A stretch of 64,000 bases of DNA from NCBI GenBank assembly GCA_024036415.1, contig JAMWET010000950.1:539001-603000 (forward strand), given 5' to 3'. A program made the position numbers and the translations under genes. Below are positions 44,301 through 59,300 of this stretch, piece after piece (position 1 is the stretch's first letter; each line of letters starts with the position of its first letter). The stretch comes from Prochilodus magdalenae (lineage: Eukaryota > Chordata > Actinopteri > Characiformes > Prochilodontidae). The notes under the pieces are model-generated. The model was not told the origin of the DNA. It saw only the letters and a program-made list of their open reading frames with translations, and ran no database searches.

Positions 44301-47300
44301 ACCAGCTGATCAGCACAAGAGGTCTCAGTGATGCGTTCACATTGTTATATCTGGACTGTTCATATAATCACCTCAGCCATATGGAAGGCCTTGAGCACTG
44401 CGCTCTTCTCAACACACTTGATTTGAGAGGAAACAGTCTGACTGAGGTAAACCATAAACAATCCTTGCTGAGGTAATCCATACCAAAACAATGGCACTGA
44501 AGCATGGCATACCCAAACAATGCAACCACATCATCCCAAAAACACAACACAACCACAAAACAATCGAGCAGTGAGGTCATTTCTGCACAAGCCTTAGTAG
44601 GGAGTTATGCTGACTGACTTCTCGTGATCATGAATGCAGGTTTTGAGTTCGCAATACTGTTTTGTGTCCTAAATACTTACATAATGAAATGAATGACCAC
44701 ATCAATGAGCTCTGCTTTTCTGAGTTTCTTCACTCAGTGTAAGATTTAAGGAACCTGACAGCGCTCAGAAATGTTAAGAGCCCTAGCGTCTTAATGATGG
44801 CAGGCATCGTTTACATCATTCTCACATTAAAACCTGCTCATCCATTAGGGTTCTATTATTGTCTGCCATCAGTTTAATAGAATTTCCATTGCCAGTCAGG
44901 CTTAGTGCACAGGCATCTGCTATTGAAGTCTCATATTTAGGGTGAGGTTTTGTTCTCCTGCTCATGGGACATTTAATGGCTGACATGGGCAGGGTGGTAT
45001 TTTGGACGTTTGGTTATACAGTTACTTAGCCTGTGTTTATTTCTTTTTTGTCTGGGGCCTAGTTACCAGTATTAATGAATCATGTCTTGCTGAGGGAGCT
45101 GTATCTGGATGAAAATAGCATCTCCTCCCTGCATGGCCTGGACTCCTGCTGGCTGCCTTTGCTAAGAAGTCTCTCTGTGGCTCAAAACAAGTGAGTGTGA
45201 CATGTGTGGTTGTGTTTTATTAAATGTTGTATTAAACCCAGTGGTAGGTCCATGGCTTGGTTTTACTGTATAAAATGATGTAGTCATTAGAGCAATTTTT
45301 GATAATTTCTAACCATGTTTAGATCCAAATGATGTACTTATTGTTTTCTTTCTTCAGTATTACTCAGCTTCCTCTGTTAATGGACTTGCTTTCATTAAAA
45401 ACACTCAACATTAGTCACAACTGCCTGTCAGGTATGGACACCTATATTTTTCAGGGGTAAACATCTAAGACTAATAACATCTTGTTTTTGTGGTTCTGAC
45501 CTGTTTTAGCATTTATAAACTACGATGTCTTAGGTGGCATCACTGGCATCTTTTTCATATAACTGTTTTTGTTTGTTTTATATTTCTTTCAATTAACCAA
45601 ATTTTTGTTTCTTTTCCTTCATGACTTTGCACTGATAGAAACGTGCAAGGAAATCTTTTATCAAATTGGATAATCTAGGACCAGTGCTGTTTTATTTTCA
45701 AAAGATTAGCAAACATTTTCAAAGTATGCACAGCTTGTCTAAGGATTAGATATATATCCATAACAGGACTAACTAACAGTGTCTGTGATGTAAGGAAAAA
45801 TGCTAACACTCATCTGCTGCTTTACCTGCCTTCTAGAACTGAGGAACATTTGTCTGAGTCTTCAGGGCTGCACTAGTCTCCAAGAGCTTAACCTAAGTGA
45901 CAACCCTCTACAGCTGGAGAATAACTGGAGGTAAGGTAGGAACTGCGTACAGTCATTCAAATGGCCACCAACAGCAAATTACTGCCTACAAACACATGCA
46001 TACTCTGTGACACACAGAGCTCAACATTACATTTTGTTGCCGAGGACAAAGATCAGAGGGCTGTGTCTCCGTAATAAATGAGAGGAGATGCAGTACCTCT
46101 TGTTTGGATGGAAAGGTTTGTCTTGGACTGGGCAGACACAGCCATGTGTGCATTTCAGTAAAGCCACCAGTGTTTCATGCATGTCCCAGAGTGTGAGTCT
46201 AATGTGAATGGAGACTTTGGTTAAGATGGATCAGACACAGAATGCAGAATAAACATTCCATTTTCACACAGAGTTTCTGGGTCGGATCACTGGGCTGGAC
46301 AGAGTAACTGCATCTACTATGGGCTTACCCAGTGACATCTGCCTGCACGTGGACTAAAGTGCTGGTAATCCTAAGAATATTTACTCAGCACAAGCAAATG
46401 CACAGAGCAAAAGTGCTTTTGGCTTCTTGTCCTATAATGGCAGATATTTACAACTGTTTTTCAAAGAAGCTTGAATGAAGCATATTAAGTGATCAAACTG
46501 TGGAACAAAAAAAAAAAGAACAGCAAAGTCAAACTTAACAATGAGAAAATACTTTCTGGACCCAGCAAAAAATTGTATCTTGAAAACTAAAATAATTGTA
46601 AATTTGGTACATATATCTTTTTTTCACGATTATAATATAATTCTCTTGTTTTAAATTGAAACTAGTGAAATGATTTAGTGTCTAGTGGCATCATGCAAGA
46701 TTGTCTGCATTATGCCTTTATAATGAAAATGATCTAAAATGATCTTCTAATAGGCTTGTACTTTCTTAAGGTAAAGCCAATAATATAATAATCAATTAGT
46801 AATGAAAAATCTAATGATAATTTAGCAATAACGATGACAAGAATTTTATAACAAGGTTTTTTTATATATAAAATGTTTTTATTGCTCGGATATATGTTTT
46901 GCAATGTACATCATTGGACAATATAATTTACAAATCTATGATTTTGCTGTAGAATAAAAGAAGCTGATTTCCCTTTTTCCAGGAGCCCCTAAGTAAATTG
47001 ATGAATTCTGCTCTGATTTGCTGGTTTACTGTGAAGCACCACAATGAACAAGAAGCAGTGTCAAAACAGACCTAGACAGGAAAATAAAATGAACCTCTGT
47101 GTAAATAAGCTGAGTCGTCATACAATTTAGTAAGCTGTGTTTACGTTACTTGTTACTTAATGTTTACTAGTAGACAACATTACCTGTTCTAAATACTTTT
47201 GATATCTACAACAACTCAGTAAATTAATGGTATTATTTTTAACTCTTAAACATTAAGATGATCTTAAATTGTTAAAAAGTAGATATAATCCTGCAGGATG

Positions 47301-50300
47301 GCTGCTACTTTCAACTTTTCACATAGTCCACTGTTTTTGTTGCTGTTGATCTGTTGTCATTAAATGTACATTAGGAGCATAAATATTGACAACTCAAGGC
47401 TGTTGTATAACAGTCTAGGATTAGGGATTGGCCAGTTTTATTTGTGCTCTTTTGCAAACACAGGGATTGTATTTCAAGGAGAAAACAACAGTGTTTGATG
47501 TTCATAGTATGTCAGTTCTATGTACAGAACATTCTATGTTTTTCTAATTGTATTTTTTTGTTCTATGGCACTGCTAAGTATACTAAAGTTAAGAAAGAGA
47601 ATTTGCATTTTTGTTCCTCAAATCAAATCCTGTCAAATTCTTACCTCTATGTGTTGTAAATCCAAACAGAACTTTTAGACTTGATTTAATGAGAGAAGCA
47701 GTGATGGTGCTTGTTAACTTGACTCATTAAATGTTTGCAACATAAATTAATCGAACTACTTTTAAACAGTGAGCTTTAATCATCCCACAAACACATGGCC
47801 ACTAAGCCTCACATTTCTGCTGCTTCACAACACTTATTTCTTCATTGTGGTTCCTGCATGTGAGCCGTTCACTGTCAAGACACCCAGATAAGAATACGAA
47901 ATGAAATGTCTGTCCCTACATCTGTTTTATTTGGTGCGCAGACAGCTGGTTCGCACAGCTCACGCTCAGTATAGGGTGAACTTTGTCTAACCTTCAGTGC
48001 CAACAATGGAATTAGGCCTTGTGTTTTCCTCACTCTCCTCAGGCTCTTTCATCCTCAGCCAATAATAACAGCTGCTAAATTAAAGCACCAAAGGATATCT
48101 CGAAGAATTACGCCGAGCGGGAGCGGCTTGAGCCGGGGAGAGGAGAGGGACTTTAGCTTGATAAATCTCACTGCTGTATGAGCCCATGTTTGCCGGGAAG
48201 TTTTCACTAAGTGATATATGGAGGGCCGCTTCTACAGTAGTGGTGGGAGCCGTGTGCCTGCTGTGCATTGCAGGCCAAGAGGAACAGCCACTAATCACAT
48301 GATCATCCTGAGATTCTGTTGGATCCTGCTGGATTTAGGTCAGGTGTCAACTATATTGAATTGTGCTGATGCAAATAGGCTAGCTTTTCTCAGCAGATGT
48401 ATTTCTTAGCAATGCAGAGTTCACATTGTGTTTGTGAAGTTGACTGAAAAGTTATTTCAGTGTGTGAAGTGGCAGTTTGCTTTTTTGTTGGGCTGAATGA
48501 TTTTGTGGAAGGAGCTGCCAAATTGTAACAATGATAATTATTATTACAATATTTAAAAAACAAAAAAGTAATATATCCAGATAATCCACTGCCAAATGTA
48601 GCTGGCAGTTAACAATGGACATGGAAAAGATGTGTTCAGAGAGGGAATTAAGGCTAGTTCAATTGGTTTTGGTTAGGGTTCATTAGTGGAGCCTTGATAT
48701 GTTGTGTAATGACACATTATGTTTGTTGGATCATGTGATTACATTGATTCATCCAAACAGGCAAGACATCTGAGATTATTCAGGATCCTCACAACACAAA
48801 ATAAAACATTGTGTGTTTGTTAGAGGCTCATTTGCATATTGTAGACTTTTTCCACATCAGTGAAAAGACTGATGTTGGGATAATGGTAGGAATAATAGAC
48901 TGTGAGTAGAAACACGTATTTAGTCACTTTTCTTTTTGCTATTTTATATACTTCCATGACATTTAAGCACTTCATGTTTACATGCATAATCTCTGTGTTT
49001 GTTTTTTGACTTTGTACTTATAAATATGAGCAAAACCATTTATTTTAATGCTTACCATTGCTCTTGGTAGACTTACTCATTTAAAATCCTTCATAAATGT
49101 TTAGTGGGATTTGAGTCAGGAGTGGTGTTGGCTACTTAAGCACATTGACCTTATTTAGAAACCAGTCATTTTTACCAGTCATTTTGGCTGTACATAAAGT
49201 TGTTTTCTTGTTAAAAGCCTTTCATAGACAATGACATGAAATAATTATCTGGTATATTCCAGCACATCACTCAATTCATGTTTTGTTTCATGAATGTTGC
49301 CCCATTACTGTTGGCAGAGAAACAGCTCCATGATCATAATGCTCCCATCTCCATATTTCACTGTGGGTATGAACCTTGGGATCATACTCACAACCCTTCA
49401 TTCTCCAAATGAGCTAAATGATTGCCAGATAATGCTAGGTCTTCTCCATCACCTAGCCTATGCATCCACATAAAATAAGTCATTATATCTTTTTGCTAAT
49501 GCAACATCTTTGGACAGCTCTATGTGCTTAGAGGAGAACACTTTCTATCTGTTTTGTTATGACAGATTCCATATTTAAGCATTTTGAGTTGAGAAGTCCA
49601 CACAGTAAAGTCATCAGTGTAAAAATTGCAGTATTAAATGTTGTTTTTTTCAGTGTACTTGAATGGAAAAATCTGTAGTGTTGAGGGTTTCTGGTGTTGA
49701 TGTTGGAGTATAAATAACTCCTGGAGTTAAAACTTTGCAAAGTGCTAATGATGTACCAGCACTAGCACTAATTGTGATTGTTTTTCACTTTCTGTACAGT
49801 AAATATATGCTTCATAAATGCTAGTGTTATAACAAATGCTGTTACTTTGCATTGTGCTGTGTGCAAAGTTCTCAAAATTCTTACTCTTGTGCAAAGTTGC
49901 AAAACGTCGGAATAATCTTATGTGTCAAAAAACCCTTTTAAGTAGCTTCATTCAAAACATCACTTAAATAATGTATGTCATCGCAAATGTTACTTTCTCA
50001 GTATTTATCTCCGTTCTCCACACACTCACAGATGTTGTCACAGGCCAAACCACTTGAGTCTGAAGTTGTGTCATTTTTAGAAGGAAAGGAAAATGGACTT
50101 GAGTGACAGCCACATCCCTGGATGGAGGCCAAGAGAGCCTTTTTCACTTCTAATCCAAGCTGAGTGTCATCACGCACTTTCTCCCCGTGCAAAGCAGACT
50201 TTGACTAAAGCTCTTTCTCCTGCACGCAGACGGGTTGTTGACTCTCCTTGGTCTGAAATGTCAAACTCATTAAATGTTTCATCTCCATTTCCTAACTGAT

Positions 50301-53300
50301 TTCATCTGCTCAATGTAAATATGGGTAGCCCATAGAGTGAGTGACTGAGAGAGAAAGAGAGAGAGAAAGAGAAAAGGAAAAGGAAAGTGGGACAGGATGG
50401 CTTTATTTTAAGCTGAATTTCTGAATGTAATTAAAGTGAGCATGTTCATTTTGAATTAATTCCTTTTTGCAAGGGCAGATTGCAGTCACAAAATCATTTG
50501 TTTCCATTCATATGGATTTTACTGTGTAATATGTATGAACCATGTGAAAAATCTAAAATCTCTGACTTCCCTCCAGGTTGTGTGTTCTAGCAGCAAAGCC
50601 AAGCTTGATAAAACTGAATGGTGACCTGACTGGAGCCTCTGTAGAGCCTTCTGTAGGATCAACACAGCTTTGGAGCTTTCAGGCCCTCTGCCAGATCCAC
50701 CAAGACCAGCTTGACTCAGTACTGCATAGACACAGCATGGAGATCAGGTAAGAGCCTAGAATAAAGGTTTATTTGGTGTAACTTGCGTGTCTAAAGTTAA
50801 TAAAGTTAATTTAATGTTTAAGTGGTTAAAAACATGGTTATTAATTTAAAAAAATAGTTTATTCATTTTGCAGATGACAGGAAGACAAAATAATAAAAAT
50901 TTACCCAAGTTAAAAAAGTGACAGAAATTATTTTTACACCCTTTCCATGCCATGACCCTTTTATTGGGATATTGTTATTATATTATACAAGGTCCTTAGA
51001 TGCCTAGTCATATGCCTTCCATTTAATTCAGACCATATTTGAGACTTAAACTTCAATTTGCCCTGAATAGATTTAAACAATATTTTTATGTAGTGATTTA
51101 AACAGGACCAGTTATGCTGTTGGACAGTGTGCTTTAAGATACAGATACATTTAAACTATTGGTACTCAACCCTCAAATTAAACTAATACTGGATATGACT
51201 GTAATTTAGATGCACCTTGCATATTATGAACAGAGAAATGTATGGTCTCAAACCACCAGAGAACAAAAGCTTTTATAGGTGGACATCTGGTTCCTATCAC
51301 TGTCTCTGTGAACAGTTGTGACTGGTAAGTTTCTCTAAAAAGGAGATTTTCACATATAACCATTCTAATGCAAAGGTAAAAAAAGGAAGATAAAATTCTT
51401 ACAACAACACAAACAAATGAATAATAATGTGTGTACAACTAGTTTAGTTAAAATTTATTTTTAAATGGAAAGCAAATCCAATCCAGATCTAATAGGAAAA
51501 TGAACAAGATGAATGCTGCTGTTCATTATTTGTAAGCAAATGGTTGTTACTGTAGGAACGATTAGGACCAATTTATTTGTGTTAGGGCAGGTGCTAATCA
51601 TGCCTCAGCAAACACTGACATGATGCACGTTTTCACTTTTTAGCACTAAGCCTCTTCATTCTGCCCACATATGGGTGGGTCAGTGGTCACTGGTGAGTTT
51701 GTATAAAAGGGGGCTGGTTGAGACTTTGCAATGATGTTTCTTAAGGGACAAGAGACCGGGGCTTGTGTATGCTGTGGATCATGCAGAGGTCCCTTATAGC
51801 TAGGAGCGCTAGTGAGCCCTCTAACCCTTTTGCTATGCACTCTGCACAAAGCTTCTTTTGGATCCCCATAGAGACCGCCACAGCCTGACCTGACCTAGTG
51901 TCAATCCCCAGCTCTGGGGAAGGTGAAGAGTCCACTGTCAGACTGGGTGACGTGGCTGCATTGGGTTAATTAGAAAGCCCAGAATCACCAGCTGAACTTT
52001 AGAGGAACTGATATCACCAACTGTTCAATCAGTCTGAGTCACCGTTCTGTCCCATGTAACTTCACTTAGCTCTGCATATCTTCATATCTTCATGTCGAAT
52101 AGCAGGTTTAAATTGCTTTTGGTTGTTGTTGGTAAACAGAGGGCCTGTGTTTGGTGGATGTTTGGCATGTTCTTTGGCATGTATTCTGCTCATTTTAGCA
52201 GCAATTTGCTGACATCAAGCCTATCAAGTCAATCTGACATTAATTTGTTTAATGATGGTTAGTGAAAGTTAGTTGTTAATTAAATTTGTCATCCTATTCT
52301 AGTGCATTTATTTTAGTGCAGTGCATAAAGGAGGTTTTATCAGAATAGTTGGTGTTTTGTGTGGTCAGCACTGGTTAAGGTGACAGTAGGGAAGAGCTCA
52401 GAGGGCAGGATTAGGAGGGGGAGAAGCAGCCGTTGCTAATAGAATAATTAGCATGAGATTGAGATGCCTTTGTACACATTTAATCCCCATGATGAAAAGA
52501 CTCATTATATGATAGTGACATTGCACAGTGCAACATCATGGAGCATATGGCCGCAGCCATTCTTTGTTTTTTTATTTTAGCCAAAATCTTTTTAGAAAGT
52601 TTAGTACCATTTGCAGATGATTTAATAGTTTTGAGTAAATCACACACTAAACTATGTCAGACACAGTGCATGATATCTGTTTAGTCTTAACAGATACACA
52701 AACAATTAAAAACAATGGAATCAACATTAACAGCAAATCTAGATTCAAATAACTCTGTTTGTTTTTTCTCATCCCCTGGAAAAGTGACCAAATCGCAAAA
52801 CTACTAACCTTGCAGCCAGATGCTTAACAATTTGCAGTTCAGGTGCAGTTTAGGCTTATGTGTGTTAAATATGTGCAATAATTAGCCAAACTGCTTTCAT
52901 GTATTTATATTTGTGTTAATCTTTCATTCAGATTTTTCATATTCTACGACATTTCACATAAATAAATCTTTTAAAAACATGTCTAAATACATTTACATTA
53001 TTTTGTACAGATTTAAAGAAAGAAAACTGATTGCACAACTCGCTAAGCTTAAGTAATAATATAATAAATGATGAAAAACAACATAATTGAGTAGGTTGTC
53101 TATTTTTTGCCTATATTCGGATAGAAGTGTTTCTTTGTAATATAGTTCTTTTGGGCTATCTAATCTTTACTGTTCTGCATACTGAAAGTTTTCCAGTAAT
53201 CTACGGAATATACAGAATGTTCTGTGTGTGTTGTGTGTATTGTGCAGACTGGCTTCCTCTGTGGTAGATGCTCAGCTCCTGGTCAGAAACCATAGTGTGG

Positions 53301-56300
53301 AGCTGTTCCGATTGGCTGAAGAGCAGCGCTACGCTCATGAGTATGGAGACAGCAGTTTCTCTGAGACAGCAATCCAAGAACCTGCAGCCTCCAGCTGCCT
53401 GCAGGATGTATCTAAAGGGGACTTGGCCCATCTGAACTCCGCGGAGCAGGAGATTCAAAGCCAGCCAAAAGCACACCTGACTGGTAAAGTCCACAAAACC
53501 AGTCCGGAGCATCTAGGAACTGACCTACCAGCTGGTTGTGCAGGTGGCTGCATAAATCCACTCGAGAAATTCAGAGAACCACAATCAGGGCATAGCAGAC
53601 GCAGCATTAAGGCATCCAGAATGGACCTTAAAAAGTATGAGTGACAATCATTTTCTCTTTCCTTGTTTGCCATGTAAACCTTTTACGTGATGCAAAATAC
53701 AGTACTATGTAAACATTAGAGAACATTTAAGAGTCCAGTTAAAACTGCCACATGCTTCCATTCTTTCCAGGAGACATACTCTGAACTTTTCAAAGAAATC
53801 TGCAGGGATATCTTGCCATACCTCCAAAGTTCTGTCTTTAAAGTTGTTGCATTTCATCACCTCATGATCAATGATGTTGAAGTCTGGACTCTAGGCTGGC
53901 TGGTTTATTGTTCTGAGAACAATAGCAGCTTTTTTGTTTGGTTGGTAAATGTTCATTTTTTTGTCTGTTTTATTTTTTGCAATTTGATGAGTCAGCTACT
54001 CATCCTTTCAGACCCATAGTCTTGAGTTATCTTCTTACAGTGGAAGAATGGAAAGAAACCCCTGTTTTTTTTTCAGATCTGAAGTGTGAGTGGAGCTTAA
54101 TTTTGATTTAATCCTTAATAAAAAAGCTCTAGGCACTCTTACTTTTTGTACTTTTCCTTCTTTCTTATGTAAGTGAATTATCTGGCATCTGATCTTCTCA
54201 GAAATATTTACTGACAAATGATGGAACTTAGATAAATGAAATGAATCTTGTACAGTAATGTATCAGTTGTGGTTTAGGCTTAGACAAAGTTACATAAAAT
54301 GACTTCACTATCTGTTTACCAGCTGTAAATCACTTGTATATGACCTTGGACCATATCTCAGCCTGTCCTTACCCAGCTGTTTGAACACTGGTAAACTGAT
54401 TTGAACCATGACTTCTGTGATGTGCATTTACTCTCCCATAACCTTAGCACTCAATCATGTTTCATTTCTTTCTGTGTTATCATTCAGCATGGCAGCCACT
54501 GTGATCCAGAGCACTTGGCGGAATTACAGACAGACTAGACGAATGGCCCCATCAGGGCCACCTGCAAAGCCTAATGGGAAATGGAGTCCTCAGAGGAGGC
54601 TGGGACCTAATGAAAAGAGTCCTGTTAACAAAGACTACGCTGCTACTGTTATTCAAGTAAGATTTACATTTTGGAGCTACTTTATAACATACACTAAACA
54701 GCACCACTTTGGTTCACCACAGTGCACCACAGTAATACGCTTCTGTCAATATTTTTACATTTCAGCTTTTATGAAGATTATAAAAAGTGTAAAAAAAATT
54801 AAATCATCTTCATTGGACTATTACTGCCACAGGCTTGTTTTGGAAAAGCAGACAGTACGTTTAAAAACAGGCCATTCTTTTCACACAAACTTCTGAGAGA
54901 GGCTTTCTCTCCATTACTTGTGGTTGATGAGTCCCCAAGGCTTTGACAGAGAGGGAAAAAAAAACAAGATTAATCGAATTCCAATGTTTCACCGAGGTGG
55001 GAGCACTTGAATCCTGATCTGTGCTGTTGTGAAGTCCCCCCTCCTGCCCCACCCATAGGGAATATGGAGATTTAAGGGCATCCTGGTGTTCCATTTGTCT
55101 TATAGTGCCTAAGTCACAGAGAGTTCAAACAGCAGACCATGAGGCAATTAAACAGAGGTTAACATGTTTTATCTTCCTAATGGGATAACACACAATATTT
55201 ACGTTTGTGGGTGATTCATAGTCTTATGCGTTTGCCCCCACAGGCAGTATGGAGGGGCTATGCTCTACGAAGAAGACTGGCTCATGCTCTCACTCTCGCC
55301 CGGATCTCAGAGGGGGAAGAGGCCTTTGAGGAGGTGGACATGGACGAATTCAATTTTGATGAGGTAGGAGCGGACGCATGGTGTTTCTGTCATTGCTCTG
55401 AAATCACTGCACAGCCAGCACCGCTGTGCTGACAGCCAATGCACTTGCAGTCTTAACAGGAAGGGGGGGGGAGTTGTCACCAGTAATTAGCTTTAGACAC
55501 AGAGTAGTAATCAATGAGTGAACAAAGCTTGGCTAGCCTGTGACTTTTATTACCCACAATGTTTATTTCTAGAGCTTTTGGCTTGCTTAGCTTTAACCCT
55601 AATCTCTTTGTAGAAAACCCCATATATATATATATATCTATATATATAAGAATGATAGATCATTTTAAAGTGTTATTTTTCACCTAAACTGAGTGTCTAA
55701 TTCCATGAAACTTAATTTCATGAAATACAAGAAAAAAACTAAACTTTGAAGTTTTCATTTAGCAAAATGCAAATGTAACAGTCTTCATCAACTACTCATT
55801 TCCTGTTTTGAAGTGAACATGTCATCAGAAGCTTGAATGTTTGTGTTGCACTCACATCAATAGTAGTTCAGAGCTTTTAGGCTAATGTGATTTGCCTTTT
55901 GCTTTGAAGCAAATAACCACAACAGGATGCACTTCATCAACAGTGCATATCTTGAGATGCTGGCTAATTTTCAGTGGGATGAGTTTCTATTTCAGTTCTC
56001 TCAAGATGTGCATGTGTTCTGGGGGTTGAATAGGAGGCGATGGAGAGTGACTGGAGAGCTCTGCATTCCGATGCCTCATCATCCGGATTGCAGCCATATT
56101 CGGAACAGCTGCTCCTGCCAAAGGTAACAGGCAGAAAAGCCCTCCCACTGTCTGTGGGCCGGCTCAATCTGAGCCTTTCTGAGTGATTAATCATCAGATT
56201 TATTACCACCAAAAACACAATTACTTTCTAGGCCACAAACTTCCTTCGAATCAACAGATGTCATTTTTCAGAACAGGCCTTTTCAGAGGGGGCCTTGAGC

Positions 56301-59300
56301 TGGACTGTCTGCATCACGGTAGCTAGTCGATGATGCAGTACAGCTGCTGAAACAGGGATAATACAGCTGGAGGAAAAGCTTTAATCCTCAGAAACAACAA
56401 GACTGAGATCAATAAAACGGGTGAAGAAGGGCTCTAACTGAGTGTTTGAGCAGTACAAAGTTAATGTCAAAATGATTTATCAACTGTTAAATTGAGGATA
56501 TAACATGTCAGTCAATACAGAATGTATTTTACAATTACAATGTGGGACTTTAAAGGTTGAATGAAAAATCGAACTAAATACTCAATTTATTGTGGACGTA
56601 CTCAATGAGCCAAGACCTGCTTGAAATTCACATTTTGCTTCCTTAGGCTTACACTGATAACAAACACTAAAAATTTATGGTCATCCAAGTAGCTTAAATA
56701 ATTTCCATCAAAATGCTCAAACCACATTCAGGTCTTCATCAATTCCTTTGCCAATATGTTATAGATCTAGAAGTGGACAATATGGAAAGATATTGTGTCA
56801 CCATTCTTCAAGAAGATTTTAAAGTACACAGTACAGTCACTACATTTGAGAGTTTCATTCCACAGCACTATGAAACCATTCCATTATGTCATTTTTTTCC
56901 CCAAGGTTAAATGTTGGGAGTAAGAAATATCAAAGCTATATTATTATACTAAAGAAATATGTCTGATGTTATCATTACCAATGATAATGTGCAGATTTCT
57001 TGCAAATGATCATACAGTATTTTGGAGTTAATTTTGTCATTTATTGTTTTCTGCATTCAGCATTTCCCATTTTACACTGCAACAGATGACCAGGACTATT
57101 TGTGCCCTATTTGTAATCAAACATGTACTGGAAAGTGATAAAGTACGGATGATATGCTGGATACATTCAGATAAACAATTTATATTGTCCTACTGCCTCG
57201 ATTATTATTAACATAATAACACAGTTCTGTCCACCCAGTGTGACGCTTGGTGTGTGACAGTATTGCATGATAATGCCTCTCTGAAGCTCTTCAAGTATTA
57301 TTCACCAGTCAGAACAAAGCAGCAGGACATAATAGTACAAGTAAAAGACCCAAATTATTATCGTTAATATTAGTACAGTTATTGCTCAAAATAAACAGCT
57401 TAATGCTGAAGATTTTAGGTTCCTATTTGCTTGGCATCTTAAACCACACATAAGTACACTTAACACAGACGCTGTGGCTTCAAACAGAGCAATACTCATT
57501 AGAAGCGCTGCTAGAGATAGATAGGAAGGTATGTATGTAGGGAGATACACTTTGTGGTTTGAGGCACAGAATTAGATCAGCCAATCAGAGGAAGCATGAT
57601 CTGCTACACCATTTAAGTTAGGGTGGATAATTTGAGTAAGTACGAGTGGGTTCAGCTTCACATAAAAGTTTTGCGACCTCAGGCCTACAACTGGGAGTAC
57701 ACCAGTGTCAAAATGTAGCAGTCTGGTTTGTTCTATAATGTAAGATATTGGTGTACTGGTAATATAAAAGGAATGAAACTTCACCGGTCATTTTAGGCAA
57801 GGCCACAGCCTGAATTCATAAAGCAGTCATAATTTATAGAGAACTGATCCTGGTTCAGTTGCTGTTACACTGATCTAGAAAAAAATTTGACTGTTGGGCG
57901 TTTGGGCTGACAGTGGAGTTCCTTAGAAACTGAATGCTAGTAGCTCCAGCACTAAAGTAATATCACTTAGCTGATGGGATATATCTAGGGTAATAGAAAT
58001 ATGATGAAAATGTGTTATATTTTCACTGCGCTATTTTTAAGGGATCGTTTTACAATTTCCTTGTTTGCCTTTTAGCCTCCTCTTCCCCTGCCAGAGCTGC
58101 ATAAGAGTACACCTGTGTTGCCATGGAAACCCAAACAGGCCTGGACAGGCAGTGAGGCGGCAGCAGCAGCATCATCAGAGCAGAGTCTATCACCTGACTC
58201 TGACATTAGGTGAAATCTCATTGCTGTTGCTCATTGTCTTGTAAATATGGAGTAAGTTATTGATTTGGTGATGATTTGTGTTTTTACAGAATGCAGTCTT
58301 CACCTTTAACACTAGGACTAGGTGCTTTGTCAGAAAGGTCTGAGAAAATTCTTGAGGAATGGTATGTTTCTGTTGTTCATCATTGAACTAATTCTGTCCA
58401 GTGTTAAAGTTGCTGTGCAATAGAACCACAAGTCTTGCTGCAGATACTAAAGTGTAGGGCTCATGATTCATCATCCGCATCACAATAACTAATATTTCTG
58501 AAATTTGATAAGTGGAAGCAGATGCAATGCTCCACTAGTGACATATCGACAGGGAGTAAACTAATTTCAAATTCATTTCACATGCCATGGTGCACTAAAT
58601 GCAGTTAAATTATTTATGTATAAACTTTCATAACAAAACATGCAGTTGTTTGGTGTTCTTTAAGAGCTGTTAATATACTACAGTATGGTCACAAATATGG
58701 AAGTACAGTATCATCACGTTCCCCATCCATACTAAGGTGCATAATTCCGCTACTTATGCTTTCATCTTTCCCCTCAGGGGCATCAGCAGTGGCTCCACTG
58801 CTCGCCTCATGCTAAAAAGAGCCCAGAAGATGAAGGCTAGGAATAAGCCTCAGAAAAAAATGCTGGGTAAGTATAAAGAAGTTTTTTTTTTGTTTTTGGC
58901 TTTACATGCATTCTTTCTGTCAAGCTAATGTAAATCATATATTTCCAGGGCTTTTTGTAAGGGAAATATGCAAAAGAGAAGCATGCCTATATATGCATGC
59001 CTATATATATGTAATAAGATTAACAGTGCTTATTCAGATTTTCCTTCCTGGGAGTAGCTTTCTCTAGCTCTAGTGTGTAAAGCACATTCCATCTTTATAT
59101 TTGCAGCCATACTTTTTACAATTACTCATTTCAGTAAAGATCTCTAGTAACATGACCATGAAACTGCTTAGGTTAGGAAGGATTAAGAATGCCATGGATG
59201 GCCATATTTAGCTAAATATCCCCTTTTGTGGCAGCTCCTTTGGGAATGCCAGTGATCAGCTGGAGAACCAGTGTGCACTAGGAAAAAGAGCTTTAATGGA

